Source of the DNA: CAZDKO01 sp964506075 [NCBI: uncultured bacterium] | GTDB taxonomy: Bacteria; CAZDME01; JAYEMH01 | Direction: 5' to 3' | Length of the DNA stretch: 26,809 nucleotides | NCBI GenBank assembly: GCA_964506075.1 | Contig: CAZDKO010000024.1 | Span: forward strand, 1-26,809 | Shown: positions 17,993 to 25,346 of the stretch, in pieces | Numbering within the stretch: the stretch's first letter is position 1 | Layout of the letters: each line of letters opens with the position of its first letter | Made by a program: the position numbers and the translations under genes | Notes under the pieces: generated by a model | What the model saw: only the letters and a program-made list of their open reading frames with translations | What the model was told of the DNA's origin: nothing | Database searches by the model: none

Positions 17993-18013
17993 ACCAAATT
18001 TTTATGTTATGAT
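17986..18013 (+). promoter_or_regulatory. Rightward promoter for the ferredoxin gene
   Basis: TTGACA (17986-17991) and TATGAT (18008-18013) are 16 bases apart. Transcription from about 18020 would give a 5' leader of about 90 bases. Confidence 0.65.
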
Positions 18014-18054
18014 AATGGCGGTTTTATTAAAGTAAACAAAAACAGGTTATTTCG

Positions 18055-18103
18055 GGGCGGCACCTCTGTGGCGCTCTCAACAGAAGCCCTAAAAGAAGGA
18101 GGG
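18055..18103 (+). promoter_or_regulatory. Structured leader of the ferredoxin gene (candidate)
   Basis: GGGC (18055-18058) can pair with GCCC (18086-18089), enclosing TCTGT (18065-18069) paired with ACAGA (18080-18084). CCCT (18087-18090) can alternatively pair with AGGG (18100-18103), which is part of the ribosome site AAGGAGGG (18096-18103). I do not recognise a known riboswitch. The pairing is read by eye only. Confidence 0.3.
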
Positions 18104-18109
18104 AATAAA

Positions 18110-18298
18110 ATGAAAGCTACGGTTGATAAAGAATTATGTACAGGTTGCGGTCTTTGCGTCAATACGGCTCCGGATATCTTTGAGATGGATGAAGACGTGG
18201 CTGTAGTCAAGGTTAATAGTATCCCTGATTCAGCCGTTGAGGAAGTTGAAGAAGCCGCTGATAATTGTCCGGTCAACGCCATTGAAATAGAAGATTAA
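18110..18298 (+). CDS. Single-cluster [4Fe-4S] ferredoxin
   Basis: This 62-residue protein is a monocluster ferredoxin. Cysteines 10, 13 and 16 in CTGCGLC and Cys53 in DNCPVNAI match the Cx2Cx2C...CP pattern that holds one [4Fe-4S] cluster. The second cysteine is present, so a 3Fe cluster is not implied. The protein is very acidic, as usual for small electron carriers. I use ATG 18110 because AAGGAGGG precedes it by 6 bases; the frame stays open to 18068 but those codons belong to the leader. It stands alone between its own promoter and a terminator, so its redox partner cannot be named. Confidence 0.93.
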   Translation: MKATVDKELCTGCGLCVNTAPDIFEMDEDVAVVKVNSIPDSAVEEVEEAADNCPVNAIEIED

Positions 18299-18319
18299 CA
18301 TCAACTTTAGAAAAATCTG

Positions 18320-18349
18320 GGCCAGAGAATTATCTCTGGCCTTTTTTTT
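18320..18349 (+). terminator. Intrinsic terminator of the ferredoxin gene
   Basis: GGCCAGAGA (18320-18328) pairs perfectly with TCTCTGGCC (18333-18341) through a 4-base loop and is followed by eight T residues (18342-18349). Confidence 0.95.
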
Positions 18350-18491
18350 ACTCAAAAATCGGACCGCTTATATAAATATATTTACCGCGGAAAGAATTTT
18401 TTAATCGGGGTAAAAATCTCTATCTAAATTGCACTTATTTTATTTAGTTTATCCTTGAGATATGTGAAGTTTTATGATAATATGCCTCATT

Positions 18492-19463
18492 ATGGAAAAG
18501 CGGAAAATTAAGGTAAAAAGAATCATAATATATTCATTTATACTGTCTTTGGCCGGCAGCCCGTTTTCTTTCGCCGATACCGGGGTGAGGGCTTTATCAA
18601 TGGGCGGGGCTTTTGTCGGTTTAGCCGATGATATTGAAGCCGCTTACTGGAATCCGGCGGCGCTCGGTTTATTAACGCGCCCGGAGGCAAATTATAGTCT
18701 GCTGGTGAGTAACCGGGATGAAGTCGGTTTTGACCACTGGTTTAGTTACATTTACCCGACTAAACTGGCGGTGGATAAAGACTGGGGGGTAATCGGTTTT
18801 TCTTTTATGAGTAACGTTGATAAGGGGATGGTTGATTATAATTCGGTTTTCACCCTTGATTCCAAATTTACCAGCCGCCGGTATTTTGTCTCCTACGGAA
18901 AAAAACTTTTTCTGGAGACCCTGGCTTTAGGGTTAAACCTGGGTTACAGCACTTATAAATCGGAATTATCCCGGGGTACGGTCATAGACGGAAGGAATTA
19001 TTCTGAAGGCGCCTCTACCGATGACGTTTGTTTAAACGTGGATTTAGCCGGTTATCTCCGCTGGCAGAAATTCGGTTTCGGGCTTTTACTGCAGGACGTT
19101 AACAGCCCCGCCGTCAGTCTCTTTAATACGGATATAGATTATGATTTAAAAATAAGGCCGGGGTTAAGTTATTCTCCGGATGATAAAACGAAATATTCAC
19201 TGGAAATTTTTGATTTTCTGGATACCAACCAGATTCGCCTGGGCGGAGAATATTATCTTATCCCTTATTTCGCCCTGCGGACCGGTATTTATAATTTAAA
19301 TAAAAAAGAAAACCGGGCTTTGACTTTCGGCTGCGGATTAAACTCGGCGAAAATTTTTGCCTACGTTGATTTTGAGATTGATTATGCGCTTCTTTACTGG
19401 ACGGATAACCCTTCCGAAGAGGACGATTTTTCCCATCTGGTGGGGCTTAAAATGAAGTTTTAA
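18492..19463 (+). CDS. PorV/FadL-like outer-membrane beta-barrel protein
   Basis: This 323-residue protein has a basic, hydrophobic signal peptide ending near FSFA before DTG. It then carries RALSMGGAFVGLADDIEAAYWNPAALG, the N-terminal signature of PorV/PorQ and FadL-like (OmpP1) barrels. The rest alternates polar and hydrophobic residues with aromatic girdle residues and ends in KMKF, with a terminal Phe as expected for barrel insertion by BamA. The ligand is unknown. There is no clear ribosome site before ATG 18492; an in-frame ATG at 18474 is possible. TTGAGA at 18455 with several weak -10 choices lies very near the start, so the message could be nearly leaderless. The Lrp gene follows 14 bases later. 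Confidence 0.8.
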   Translation: MEKRKIKVKRIIIYSFILSLAGSPFSFADTGVRALSMGGAFVGLADDIEAAYWNPAALGLLTRPEANYSLLVSNRDEVGFDHWFSYIYPTKLAVDKDWGVIGFSFMSNVDKGMVDYNSVFTLDSKFTSRRYFVSYGKKLFLETLALGLNLGYSTYKSELSRGTVIDGRNYSEGASTDDVCLNVDLAGYLRWQKFGFGLLLQDVNSPAVSLFNTDIDYDLKIRPGLSYSPDDKTKYSLEIFDFLDTNQIRLGGEYYLIPYFALRTGIYNLNKKENRALTFGCGLNSAKIFAYVDFEIDYALLYWTDNPSEEDDFSHLVGLKMKF

Positions 19464-19477
19464 GAAGGAGGAATTCT

Positions 19478-19963
19478 ATGGAGCAGATTTTAGAAATACT
19501 GGAAAAGGATGCTCGCATTACCCCGGAAGAAATTGCCAAACAGCTCAATATGAAAGTGGATAAAGTCAAACAGATAATCAAGAAATACGAGAAAGACGGC
19601 GTGATTATAAAATATAAAACCATTATCAACCGGGAGCTTTTAGGCAATACCTCCGGGACGGTTAACGCCTTGATTGAAGTTAAGGTTTCGCCGCAGAAAA
19701 ACGTCGGCTTTGACCGGGTGGCCGAACGCATTTACCAGTTTCCGGAAGTAAAGAGCTGTTATCTGCTTTCCGGCGGATATGATTTATTGATTCTGATTTC
19801 CGGTAAAGACATTCATTCGGTGGCCAGTTTCGTTTCGGAAAAACTCGCCCCGATGGAAAATATCCGGGGGACAGTCACTCATTTCTTATTAAAAAAATAT
19901 AAGGTTGATGGAGACATCCTTAAGTCGGGTGAAGCCGATAAAAGAATTGCCATCTCATTTTAA
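19478..19963 (+). CDS. Lrp/AsnC family transcriptional regulator
   Basis: This 161-residue protein has an N-terminal winged helix-turn-helix (ILEKDARITPEEIAKQLNMKVDKVKQIIKKYEKDG) and a C-terminal RAM/AsnC domain (ALIEVKVSP to SCYLLSGGYDLLILISG) that binds small ligands, usually amino acids, at the interface of octamers. A strong AAGGAGGA precedes the ATG. It lies 3 bases ahead of an aminotransferase, so the pair is co-transcribed, and control of amino acid metabolism by this regulator is a fair inference. A C-terminal extension of about 15 residues follows the usual end. Confidence 0.92.
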   Translation: MEQILEILEKDARITPEEIAKQLNMKVDKVKQIIKKYEKDGVIIKYKTIINRELLGNTSGTVNALIEVKVSPQKNVGFDRVAERIYQFPEVKSCYLLSGGYDLLILISGKDIHSVASFVSEKLAPMENIRGTVTHFLLKKYKVDGDILKSGEADKRIAISF

Positions 19964-19966
19964 ACG

Positions 19967-21124
19967 ATGAAAGTATCTAAATTAGTCCATCATTTACCGC
20001 CTTCGGGCATCAGAGAATTTTTTGAGCTGGTCATCGGGATGAAGGATATCATTTCTCTCGGTGTGGGGGAGCCGGATTTTGTCACTCCCTGGGATATCCG
20101 GGAGACGGCTATTTATTCCCTGGAACAGGGCTATACCTCTTACACCTCCAACCGCGGGCTTTATGAACTGCGCCTGGAGATTTCCCGGTTTCTTAAGACC
20201 CACTATTCATTAAGTTATGACCCGGATGAAGAAATCCTGGTCACCGTCGGGAGCAGTGAGGCTTTTGATTTAGCTTTAAGGACTATAATTGAGCCGGGGG
20301 ATAAGGTGATTGTCCACGAACCCAGTTATGTTTCCTACGGGCCCGTTTCTATTCTGGCCGGCGGGGAAGTAGTTTATTTAAAAACTCTAAAAGAAGACGG
20401 GTTTAAAATTAACCCGGAAGAATTGGACCGGATTTGTGATAATAAGACCAAAATCTTGGTTTTAAATTATCCCTGTAATCCGACCGGCACCTCTTACAGT
20501 AAAAAAGAGCTTAACGAAATAAAAAAGGTCGTGCTTAAAAATAACTTAACGGTGGTGACCGACGAGATATATGATGAGTTAAGCTACGATTTCCGCCATA
20601 CCCCTTTTGCCAGTTTGGACGGGATGAAGTCAAAAACTATTTATATCAACGGTTTTTCCAAGGGTTACGCTATGACCGGCTGGAGAATCGGTTATGCGGT
20701 TGGCCCGGGTGAGGTTATTGCCGGGATGAATAAGATTCATCAATACACGATGCTCTGTGCGCCGATTATGGGTCAGATTGCCGCCCGCGAGGCTTTAAAA
20801 AAAGGCGCTAAGTCGGTTGAACAGATGAGAAACGAATATCATCAGAGACGGAACTATATCGTCAAAGAACTTTGCCGCCTCGGGCTTGATTGCCATAAGC
20901 CCGAAGGAGCTTTCTATGTTTTCCCTTCAATTAAAAAGACAGGTTTAAGCTCAGTAGATTTTGCCAAGAAGTTACTGACAGAGGAAAAAGTGGCCGTTGT
21001 TCCCGGAGTAGCTTTCGGACCATCAGGAGAAGGATATGTCCGTATGGCTTACGCTACCAGTCTATCCAACCTCAAAGAAGCCATAACCCACATTGAACGT
21101 TTCCTTGGACGGATGAGTAAATAA
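19967..21124 (+). CDS. Class I/II PLP-dependent aminotransferase (AspC/aromatic type)
   Basis: This 385-residue fold-type I aminotransferase shows LGVGEPDFVTPW near residue 32, the cofactor segment YPCNPTG near residue 167, TDEIYDEL, and the PLP lysine in GFSKGYAMTGWRIGYAVGP. The C-terminal RMAYATSLSNLKEAI carries the substrate-carboxylate arginine. Proteins of this group act on aspartate, aromatic amino acids or related substrates; the sequence alone does not settle which. It is coupled to the upstream Lrp regulator, which may sense its substrate or product. It is the last gene of the conserved-looking part of the window. Confidence 0.93.
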   Translation: MKVSKLVHHLPPSGIREFFELVIGMKDIISLGVGEPDFVTPWDIRETAIYSLEQGYTSYTSNRGLYELRLEISRFLKTHYSLSYDPDEEILVTVGSSEAFDLALRTIIEPGDKVIVHEPSYVSYGPVSILAGGEVVYLKTLKEDGFKINPEELDRICDNKTKILVLNYPCNPTGTSYSKKELNEIKKVVLKNNLTVVTDEIYDELSYDFRHTPFASLDGMKSKTIYINGFSKGYAMTGWRIGYAVGPGEVIAGMNKIHQYTMLCAPIMGQIAAREALKKGAKSVEQMRNEYHQRRNYIVKELCRLGLDCHKPEGAFYVFPSIKKTGLSSVDFAKKLLTEEKVAVVPGVAFGPSGEGYVRMAYATSLSNLKEAITHIERFLGRMSK

Positions 21125-21282
21125 GTTGATTCTGGGAATGTTTTGTCTAAAATAATTCCGTGAATAAACGAAATTCGTATTTCTTTAGGAAAAAGGGACG
21201 TAGGAAAAAGGGACGGGTTCATTTTTAAAATAGAGACATCTGTTTCTTTTTTCAAAAAGAATCTAAGAATGAAAGAATATAA
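21125..21282. repeat. Intergenic A-rich repeats, with a 15-bp tandem duplication at 21186-21215
   Basis: TAGGAAAAAGGGACG occurs twice in tandem (21186-21200 and 21201-21215) and is followed by GGTTCATTTTT and TAGAGACA. It belongs to the GGGACRG-type family seen further right. Just after the aminotransferase, GGAAT (21135-21139) pairs with ATTCC (21155-21159) around TTTT/AAAA, a weak hairpin without a T-run. No gene is seen here. Confidence 0.75.
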
Positions 21283-21537
21283 ATGTTTGAGTGTTTTTGG
21301 TGGTCAAAACCCAGAACTTTAAATGAACTTATAAAGGCACATATCATTGTAGACGTTACTACTGAGGAGACTGAAGCCGGGACAGAAGGGGAAGTTTATA
21401 AAGCCGCGTGCGGAGAGGTAATGTTTTCTCACTACTATAGTGGAAATTCAAAACCTCAATTTGGAACAAGACAAGAAGCAAAAAAATCAGGAATCCCAAT
21501 TTGTCCGGAATGTTTGAAGAGGGTGAAAAAAAGATAG
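21283..21537 (+). CDS. Small hypothetical protein with two cysteine pairs or half-sites
   Basis: I do not recognise this 84-residue protein. It has a tryptophan-rich start (MFECFWWSKP), a central acidic stretch, one cysteine in AACGEVMF and a CPEC near the end (PICPECLKRVKKR). The CPEC with an earlier cysteine could form a small zinc site, but the spacing does not match a zinc ribbon that I know. No strong ribosome site precedes ATG 21283. Its stop codon lies in the left edge of a repeat (GATAGGTATTTG, shared with 21705-21716), so the repeat insertion may have defined its C-terminus. Coding status is likely but not certain. Confidence 0.5.
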   Translation: MFECFWWSKPRTLNELIKAHIIVDVTTEETEAGTEGEVYKAACGEVMFSHYYSGNSKPQFGTRQEAKKSGIPICPECLKRVKKR

Positions 21538-21550
21538 GTATTTGATTTGG

Positions 21551-21586
21551 CCCTCGTAATTTTGCTCCGCAAAATAAACACGGGGG
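21551..21586 (+). repeat. Two-stem bulged hairpin, copy 1
   Basis: Outer stem CCCTCGT (21551-21557) with ACGGGGG (21580-21586), inner stem ATTTTG (21559-21564) with CAAAAT (21570-21575), and a one-sided 4-base bulge AAAC on the 3' side. It is preceded by GATAGGTATTTG, as in copy 3. Confidence 0.8.
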
Positions 21587-21592
21587 TAAAAA

Positions 21593-21682
21593 AAAGGTCA
21601 GAGTGGTTTTTGATTAGGTAACTGCCCCCCGTAGTTTTGTTTGTTCCTTTCGGGAAAGGATAAAACTATGCGCGGAAAGGGG
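21593..21682 (+). repeat. Repeat with a two-stem bulged hairpin, copy 2
   Basis: A leader GGTCAGAGTGGTTTTTGATT (21596-21615) resembles the one at 22532. The hairpin 21625-21682 has CCCC/GGGG and CCGT/GCGG as outer stem, AGTTTT (21633-21638) with AAAACT (21662-21667) as inner stem, and an apical stem TCCTTT (21645-21650) with AAAGGA (21655-21660). The 3' side carries a bulge, as in the other copies. Confidence 0.65.
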
Positions 21683-21781
21683 ATAGCGACTAATTATTAT
21701 GAGGGATAGGTATTTGGCCCCCGTAATTTTGCTCTACAAAATAAACACGGGGGTTGCGCTAAAAAGCGCAAGGGTAATTGC
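21680..21781 (+). repeat. Composite repeat element, copy 3: 32-bp head plus two hairpins
   Basis: The head (21680-21711, starting GGGATAGCGACTAATTATTA) matches 25346-25377 at 31 of 32 positions. Six bases later comes the bulged hairpin 21718-21753 (CCCCCGT/ACGGGGG outer, ATTTTG/CAAAAT inner, AAAC bulge). A second hairpin, TTGCGCT/AGCGCAA (21754-21771), and GGGTAATTG follow. The element ends about 40 bases ahead of the beta-barrel gene at 21821. The whole gap 21538-21820 is made of repeats, with no gene. Confidence 0.85.
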
Positions 21782-21820
21782 CCTCTGTGTTCAGAGTTCA
21801 ATTAAAAGGAGAAAAACAAA

Positions 21821-22480
21821 ATGGTAAAGAAGATAATTATAGTAATGGTAATGTTTCTATTCGCTTTTTGTACCGCTGGTTATGCTCAAAGCCCTTCACT
21901 CGGAGTTAAAGTGAGCACCTTGGGAATCGGGGTAGAAGTCGAACAGTCTTTCCTGGATTCATTTGGCGGCCGGATAGGCGTCAATTATTTCTCTTTTAGT
22001 TACGACGGCACAGAAGAGGATATTGAATATGAATTTGACCTTAATCTGATGAGTGTATCGGCTTTGTTAGACTGGCACCCGTTTCAAGGGAGCTTTAAGA
22101 TTAGCGGCGGGGTTCTTTTCAATAACAATGATATTGACGCCAACGCCAAAAGGGCCGACACTTTTAAAATTGGCGATACCAGATATACGGCGGCTCAGGT
22201 TGGAACTCTCAAGGGCAAAGTTGATTTTGACGATGTGTCTCCGTATCTGGGCTTGGGCTGGGATACCTCTTTCGGTAAAGACAACAGCTTCGGTCTTACT
22301 TTTGAATTAGGGGCTGTTTTTCAGGGTGCGCCGCAAGTTGACCTTTCTGCCGATGGCCCGATTGCCGGCAATGCCGTTTTTCAAAGTGAACTGGCTAAAG
22401 AAGAAGAAAAACTCCAGAGCGACTTAGATAATTTTGAAATTTATCCGGTCATAGCTTTTGGATTTATTTACAGATTTTAA
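21821..22480 (+). CDS. Small outer-membrane beta-barrel protein
   Basis: This 219-residue protein has a signal peptide (MVKKIIIVMVMFLFAFCTAGYA, cleavage before QSPS) and then amphipathic beta strands such as GGRIGVNYFSFSYDG, FDLNLMSVSALLDWHPF and SPYLGLGWDTSFG. It ends in FGFIYRF, a terminal-Phe insertion signal. This pattern fits a family of 8-stranded-type barrels often annotated only as outer membrane protein. The segment AVFQSELAKEEEKLQSDLDNF near the end looks like a helical insert or periplasmic turn. AAAAGGAG precedes the ATG. It lies behind a composite repeat and is followed at once by A-rich repeats. Ligand or role is unknown. Confidence 0.8.
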   Translation: MVKKIIIVMVMFLFAFCTAGYAQSPSLGVKVSTLGIGVEVEQSFLDSFGGRIGVNYFSFSYDGTEEDIEYEFDLNLMSVSALLDWHPFQGSFKISGGVLFNNNDIDANAKRADTFKIGDTRYTAAQVGTLKGKVDFDDVSPYLGLGWDTSFGKDNSFGLTFELGAVFQGAPQVDLSADGPIAGNAVFQSELAKEEEKLQSDLDNFEIYPVIAFGFIYRF

Positions 22481-22563
22481 AAAAGGGGACAAAAAAGGGG
22501 ACAGGCTACTTATTATTAAAAAGGGAAAAAGGGATCAGAGTAATTTTTGATTAAATATCCCCC
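22481..22563 (+). repeat. Block of GGGGAC and GGGATCAG repeats
   Basis: AAAAGGGGAC occurs in tandem (22481-22490, and again within 22491-22502), then the 29-bp unit 22492-22520 (core GGGGACAGGCTACTTATT) that recurs at 23242-23270 with one difference. Next comes GGGATCAGAGTAATTTTTGA (22531-22550), similar to the leader of hairpin copy 2, ending in ATCCCCC. No hairpin follows the last part. Confidence 0.85.
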
Positions 22564-22575
22564 TTAATAAATTTT

Positions 22576-23274
22576 ATGTTTAGAAATTTCTTAAAACTAT
22601 TTTCTGAAACTGCATTGCAGAAACAGAATAGTGAATCTAAAAGAAAAAACGCCTTTGCCCGGCTTAACTGGCTGGAGGCGTATCAGAATCCATTCGGAAT
22701 ACGGGTTCTGGATTGCAGGAGCTTTTCTAGGTCAGCTTTATGCTTTGTACCGGATAAGCACATTGCCGAACATTTTCTTGAATTGAGAAATTCGAGAGGA
22801 GAAATTCATCGCCATCAGCTTCCTAAGAATACGTTACACATAAAATGTAATCTTAGATACCCTTTTGAAGAAAAGATTCCTGATGGCCCGGTTTTTGTTG
22901 CAAAAGTAATGCAGGATAGATGGGATATATATCTATATGAAGATTTTTTATATTTTACCAATAGCTGGTCGGGTGAACTTTTAATTCGGGCAAAGATAAA
23001 TTTTAAAGATAATGAGTTTATCGTGTCAATAATTGATATACGTTCTGATTTTGTCAATCGAGATAAGACGCTTGCAATTCGACAGGCCGATTATTTGATT
23101 AAGAGCCATTTATTCAGACGCGAAGTGCCCAATCCATTGCCAAAAAATCTCCCTAACAATCCAGAACAAATTGCATTATATTCATTTTCTTTATATGGAC
23201 GCATGGGCTCATATGCCACTTATGAAGACACAACTTTAATGAAAAAGGGGACAGGCTACTTATTGTTAAAATGA
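22576..23274 (+). CDS. Hypothetical protein with a repeat-encoded C-terminus
   Basis: I do not recognise this 232-residue soluble protein. It has no signal peptide or membrane segment. Visible features are a charged start, a central beta-rich stretch with aromatic residues (DRWDIYLYEDFLYFTNSWSG) and a C-terminal part with several prolines. The last 11 residues (MKKGTGYLLLK) are encoded by the 29-bp repeat at 23242-23270, so the original 3' end has probably been replaced or extended by a repeat insertion. The stop overlaps the next start by ATGA (23271-23274). No ribosome site is obvious before ATG 22576. The start lies only 13 bases after another repeat block. Confidence 0.55.
   Translation: MFRNFLKLFSETALQKQNSESKRKNAFARLNWLEAYQNPFGIRVLDCRSFSRSALCFVPDKHIAEHFLELRNSRGEIHRHQLPKNTLHIKCNLRYPFEEKIPDGPVFVAKVMQDRWDIYLYEDFLYFTNSWSGELLIRAKINFKDNEFIVSIIDIRSDFVNRDKTLAIRQADYLIKSHLFRREVPNPLPKNLPNNPEQIALYSFSLYGRMGSYATYEDTTLMKKGTGYLLLK
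23242..23270 (+). repeat. 29-bp GGGGACAGGCTAC repeat inside the end of a gene
   Basis: It is identical to 22492-22520 at 28 of 29 positions. It encodes the C-terminus of the preceding gene and ends one base before the next start codon. Confidence 0.9.
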
Positions 23275-23777
23275 AAAGACGAAAAGCAATCGTCAACGAC
23301 CTAATGCAGAAAAATTATGTTTATTATCTTACCGAACCGCCCGGGAAAAAATTTCATCCGGAATTTACGCCTGAATTAACTCCGAAACAGATGCTTAAAA
23401 TGGGTGTTTTCGGCGGTAAATATATGACCGATTGTAAAAAAGAATTTCCCAAAGACTGGTTTACTCAAGCTAAACTTTCTCACGAACGCCATGACCCCGA
23501 ATTAAATTATTTTGGCGTCAATGCCTCTCAGCCATTATCAGTCTGGCGGAAAAAGGGCTGGATTTATCGTGAGGACCCCAGAGGGTGGTTTCAATGGTAT
23601 TGCCGGTATTATATGGGCCGGAGATGTTCGGATGACGAACGTCAGATTAAAAGATGGAAGGCAATGAAAAGACACGTTGCTCAGGTGAAAAAACATTGTG
23701 AAAAAGGCTTTGCCGATTGTCGTCCCAGACAAAGACAGGCCTTACTCAACTGGGCTTACGATAGCCGAAAGATTTAA
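23271..23777 (+). CDS. Conserved hypothetical protein with a GWFQWYCRYYMGRR motif
   Basis: This 168-residue basic protein contains EDPRGWFQWYCRYYMGRRCSDDERQIKRW and later CRPRQRQALLNWAYDSRKI, which I recognise as conserved blocks of an uncharacterised family that occurs widely in bacteria, archaea and some eukaryotes. No catalytic role is established to my knowledge. It also has PELTPKQMLKMGVFGGKYMTD near residue 34 and three cysteines in the C-terminal half (CRYY, KKHCEKGFADC), which might bind metal or a nucleic acid. It begins inside the stop of the preceding gene. The secreted protein gene follows after 15 bases. Confidence 0.7.
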   Translation: MKRRKAIVNDLMQKNYVYYLTEPPGKKFHPEFTPELTPKQMLKMGVFGGKYMTDCKKEFPKDWFTQAKLSHERHDPELNYFGVNASQPLSVWRKKGWIYREDPRGWFQWYCRYYMGRRCSDDERQIKRWKAMKRHVAQVKKHCEKGFADCRPRQRQALLNWAYDSRKI

Positions 23778-23792
23778 GAGGGATTAAAAACT

Positions 23793-25346
23793 ATGATTAA
23801 GAAAAAAATCTCTTCCCTTGTAATTTTCATTCTCTTATTATTTTCTACCTTTTTATGGGCTGAAAGTTTCACACTTCCTTCTTTTCTGCCCGATTATTAT
23901 TTACCGGCTTTTGAAATACCTAATCAGAAGTTATTCTCAGCCGGACATATGACAGAGGTGAACGGAGAGAAATACCTGTATTCTACGGAAGATGGAACTT
24001 TGAGTCTGACTATCGATAATATCAAATGTGACCGGCCCCGAGCTAAAGCCATCTTTGATAATATCCTCGGGGCTTTGAATGAAGAAATGAAAAAGAAGCC
24101 GGGAGAATTTAAGGAAATTAACGAAAGAGAAATTTACGCCCGGATAGCCGAAGAGGATAGAGAAAAAACAATTTTCACCTACGTATTGTCAAATTCAATC
24201 CAGATATGGACTTATTCAGTTAAAACCGGGGTTAATTACCGGATAGAATCTAAATTCGAACTTATTAAAGCTTTGGCGAACCGGCAAAGATACAATGAAG
24301 CCCTTCAGGAGGGTAATGTTTCTATGGGGTTCTGGGGATCGCAAATCTATGAATATGCCGGCCGGTTATTACGGGAGGGAAAAAAGAAAGAAGGGCTTTC
24401 CGTATTGAGTAACTTACTGGCGACGTCTCCGTTTAATTACAGAGCTCATATTGATTTTATGGAGAATACGACTGATTTAGCGGCGGCTAAAAACAGTGCG
24501 GAAATTGTAATCAAAAACGCCGAAGACCCCAAATTGCTCAATAAAGCAGCAAAATTTTTAGAGAAAGAACCAAAAACACTTAACAAAATACCTCTCCTGG
24601 ATAAGGATGAAAAGAAACTCCAGGTTATTATTATTCCTCTTGAACCTTGCAGTGCCTGGTTTCTGGAAGATACCGCTGAACTACATGAAAAAATCACCGG
24701 TATCCCTACCAAAATCAGAAGGCTCCCTGACCCGTGGACGTTGGGTACTCCCGACCGTATTCCTTACCAGCGGCTGGTCCAGAGCTTACTGGTTAAAATG
24801 AAGAAAGAAAACATTGATTTTACGGGTTGGAATCGGGAAAGATATATAGAGGAGCTTAATAAAATTGTGGCCTCAGAAGATGCCTTAACTAAATATTACG
24901 TAAAAGAGTTAATTAATGATATAAATCAAAAAGAAGGAGAATATTTAGTTGACCCGTATCTAGACCGATTTTGTAAAATTTTGCAAAAATACCGTTCCTC
25001 TGACCCCCGAACCATGTATGTAGGAGTAACCGGAGTAAACATCTATTCAGGCGATAATAACTTTCTTTTCAGTCTGGGGAAAATCAAAGGGCAATCCCCG
25101 GCCAGTATATTATCTTACCACATGATGCTCGCCGAGACACTATCGGAAGAATATCAATCACGACAAAGGCTGACAGAGCGCCTGGTAAAAGAACTGGTCC
25201 CCGCGAGCCTAAAGCAATTAGGTATTCCCCGAAGTACGGATCCAAGCTGTCCTTATTCTTATTCAAGCGGGGTTTCCCGGTTAGACCAGAAAACGCTTAA
25301 TTTGTCAGATAGCGTAAAAGAAGCTTTAGAAAAAATTAGAAAATAG
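23793..25346 (+). CDS. Secreted protein with a degenerate archaemetzincin-like domain
   Basis: This 517-residue protein has a signal peptide (cleavage near LWA before ESF), a helical middle with TPR-like stretches (about residues 155-265), and a C-terminal half from residue 276 that follows archaemetzincin zinc metalloproteases. VIIIPLEPCSAWF, RLPDPWTLGTPDRIPYQ and VGVTGVNIYSGDNNFLFS (from residue 410) fit that fold. The family motif is HExxHxxGxxHCx4CxMx17CxxC. Here the same spacing reads P470, A471, K474, G477, R480, S481, C486, Y488, D506, K509, so only the glycine and one cysteine survive. It should not bind catalytic zinc and may be a pseudoenzyme. The reading frame is intact. Its stop codon touches a composite repeat (25346). 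Confidence 0.72.
   Translation: MIKKKISSLVIFILLLFSTFLWAESFTLPSFLPDYYLPAFEIPNQKLFSAGHMTEVNGEKYLYSTEDGTLSLTIDNIKCDRPRAKAIFDNILGALNEEMKKKPGEFKEINEREIYARIAEEDREKTIFTYVLSNSIQIWTYSVKTGVNYRIESKFELIKALANRQRYNEALQEGNVSMGFWGSQIYEYAGRLLREGKKKEGLSVLSNLLATSPFNYRAHIDFMENTTDLAAAKNSAEIVIKNAEDPKLLNKAAKFLEKEPKTLNKIPLLDKDEKKLQVIIIPLEPCSAWFLEDTAELHEKITGIPTKIRRLPDPWTLGTPDRIPYQRLVQSLLVKMKKENIDFTGWNRERYIEELNKIVASEDALTKYYVKELINDINQKEGEYLVDPYLDRFCKILQKYRSSDPRTMYVGVTGVNIYSGDNNFLFSLGKIKGQSPASILSYHMMLAETLSEEYQSRQRLTERLVKELVPASLKQLGIPRSTDPSCPYSYSSGVSRLDQKTLNLSDSVKEALEKIRK

Noticed and set aside
23793-25346. Frameshift explaining the lost HExxH in the archaemetzincin-like gene
   Set aside because: Flanking residues on both sides stay in one frame with exact family spacing, so the ligands are substituted and not shifted.
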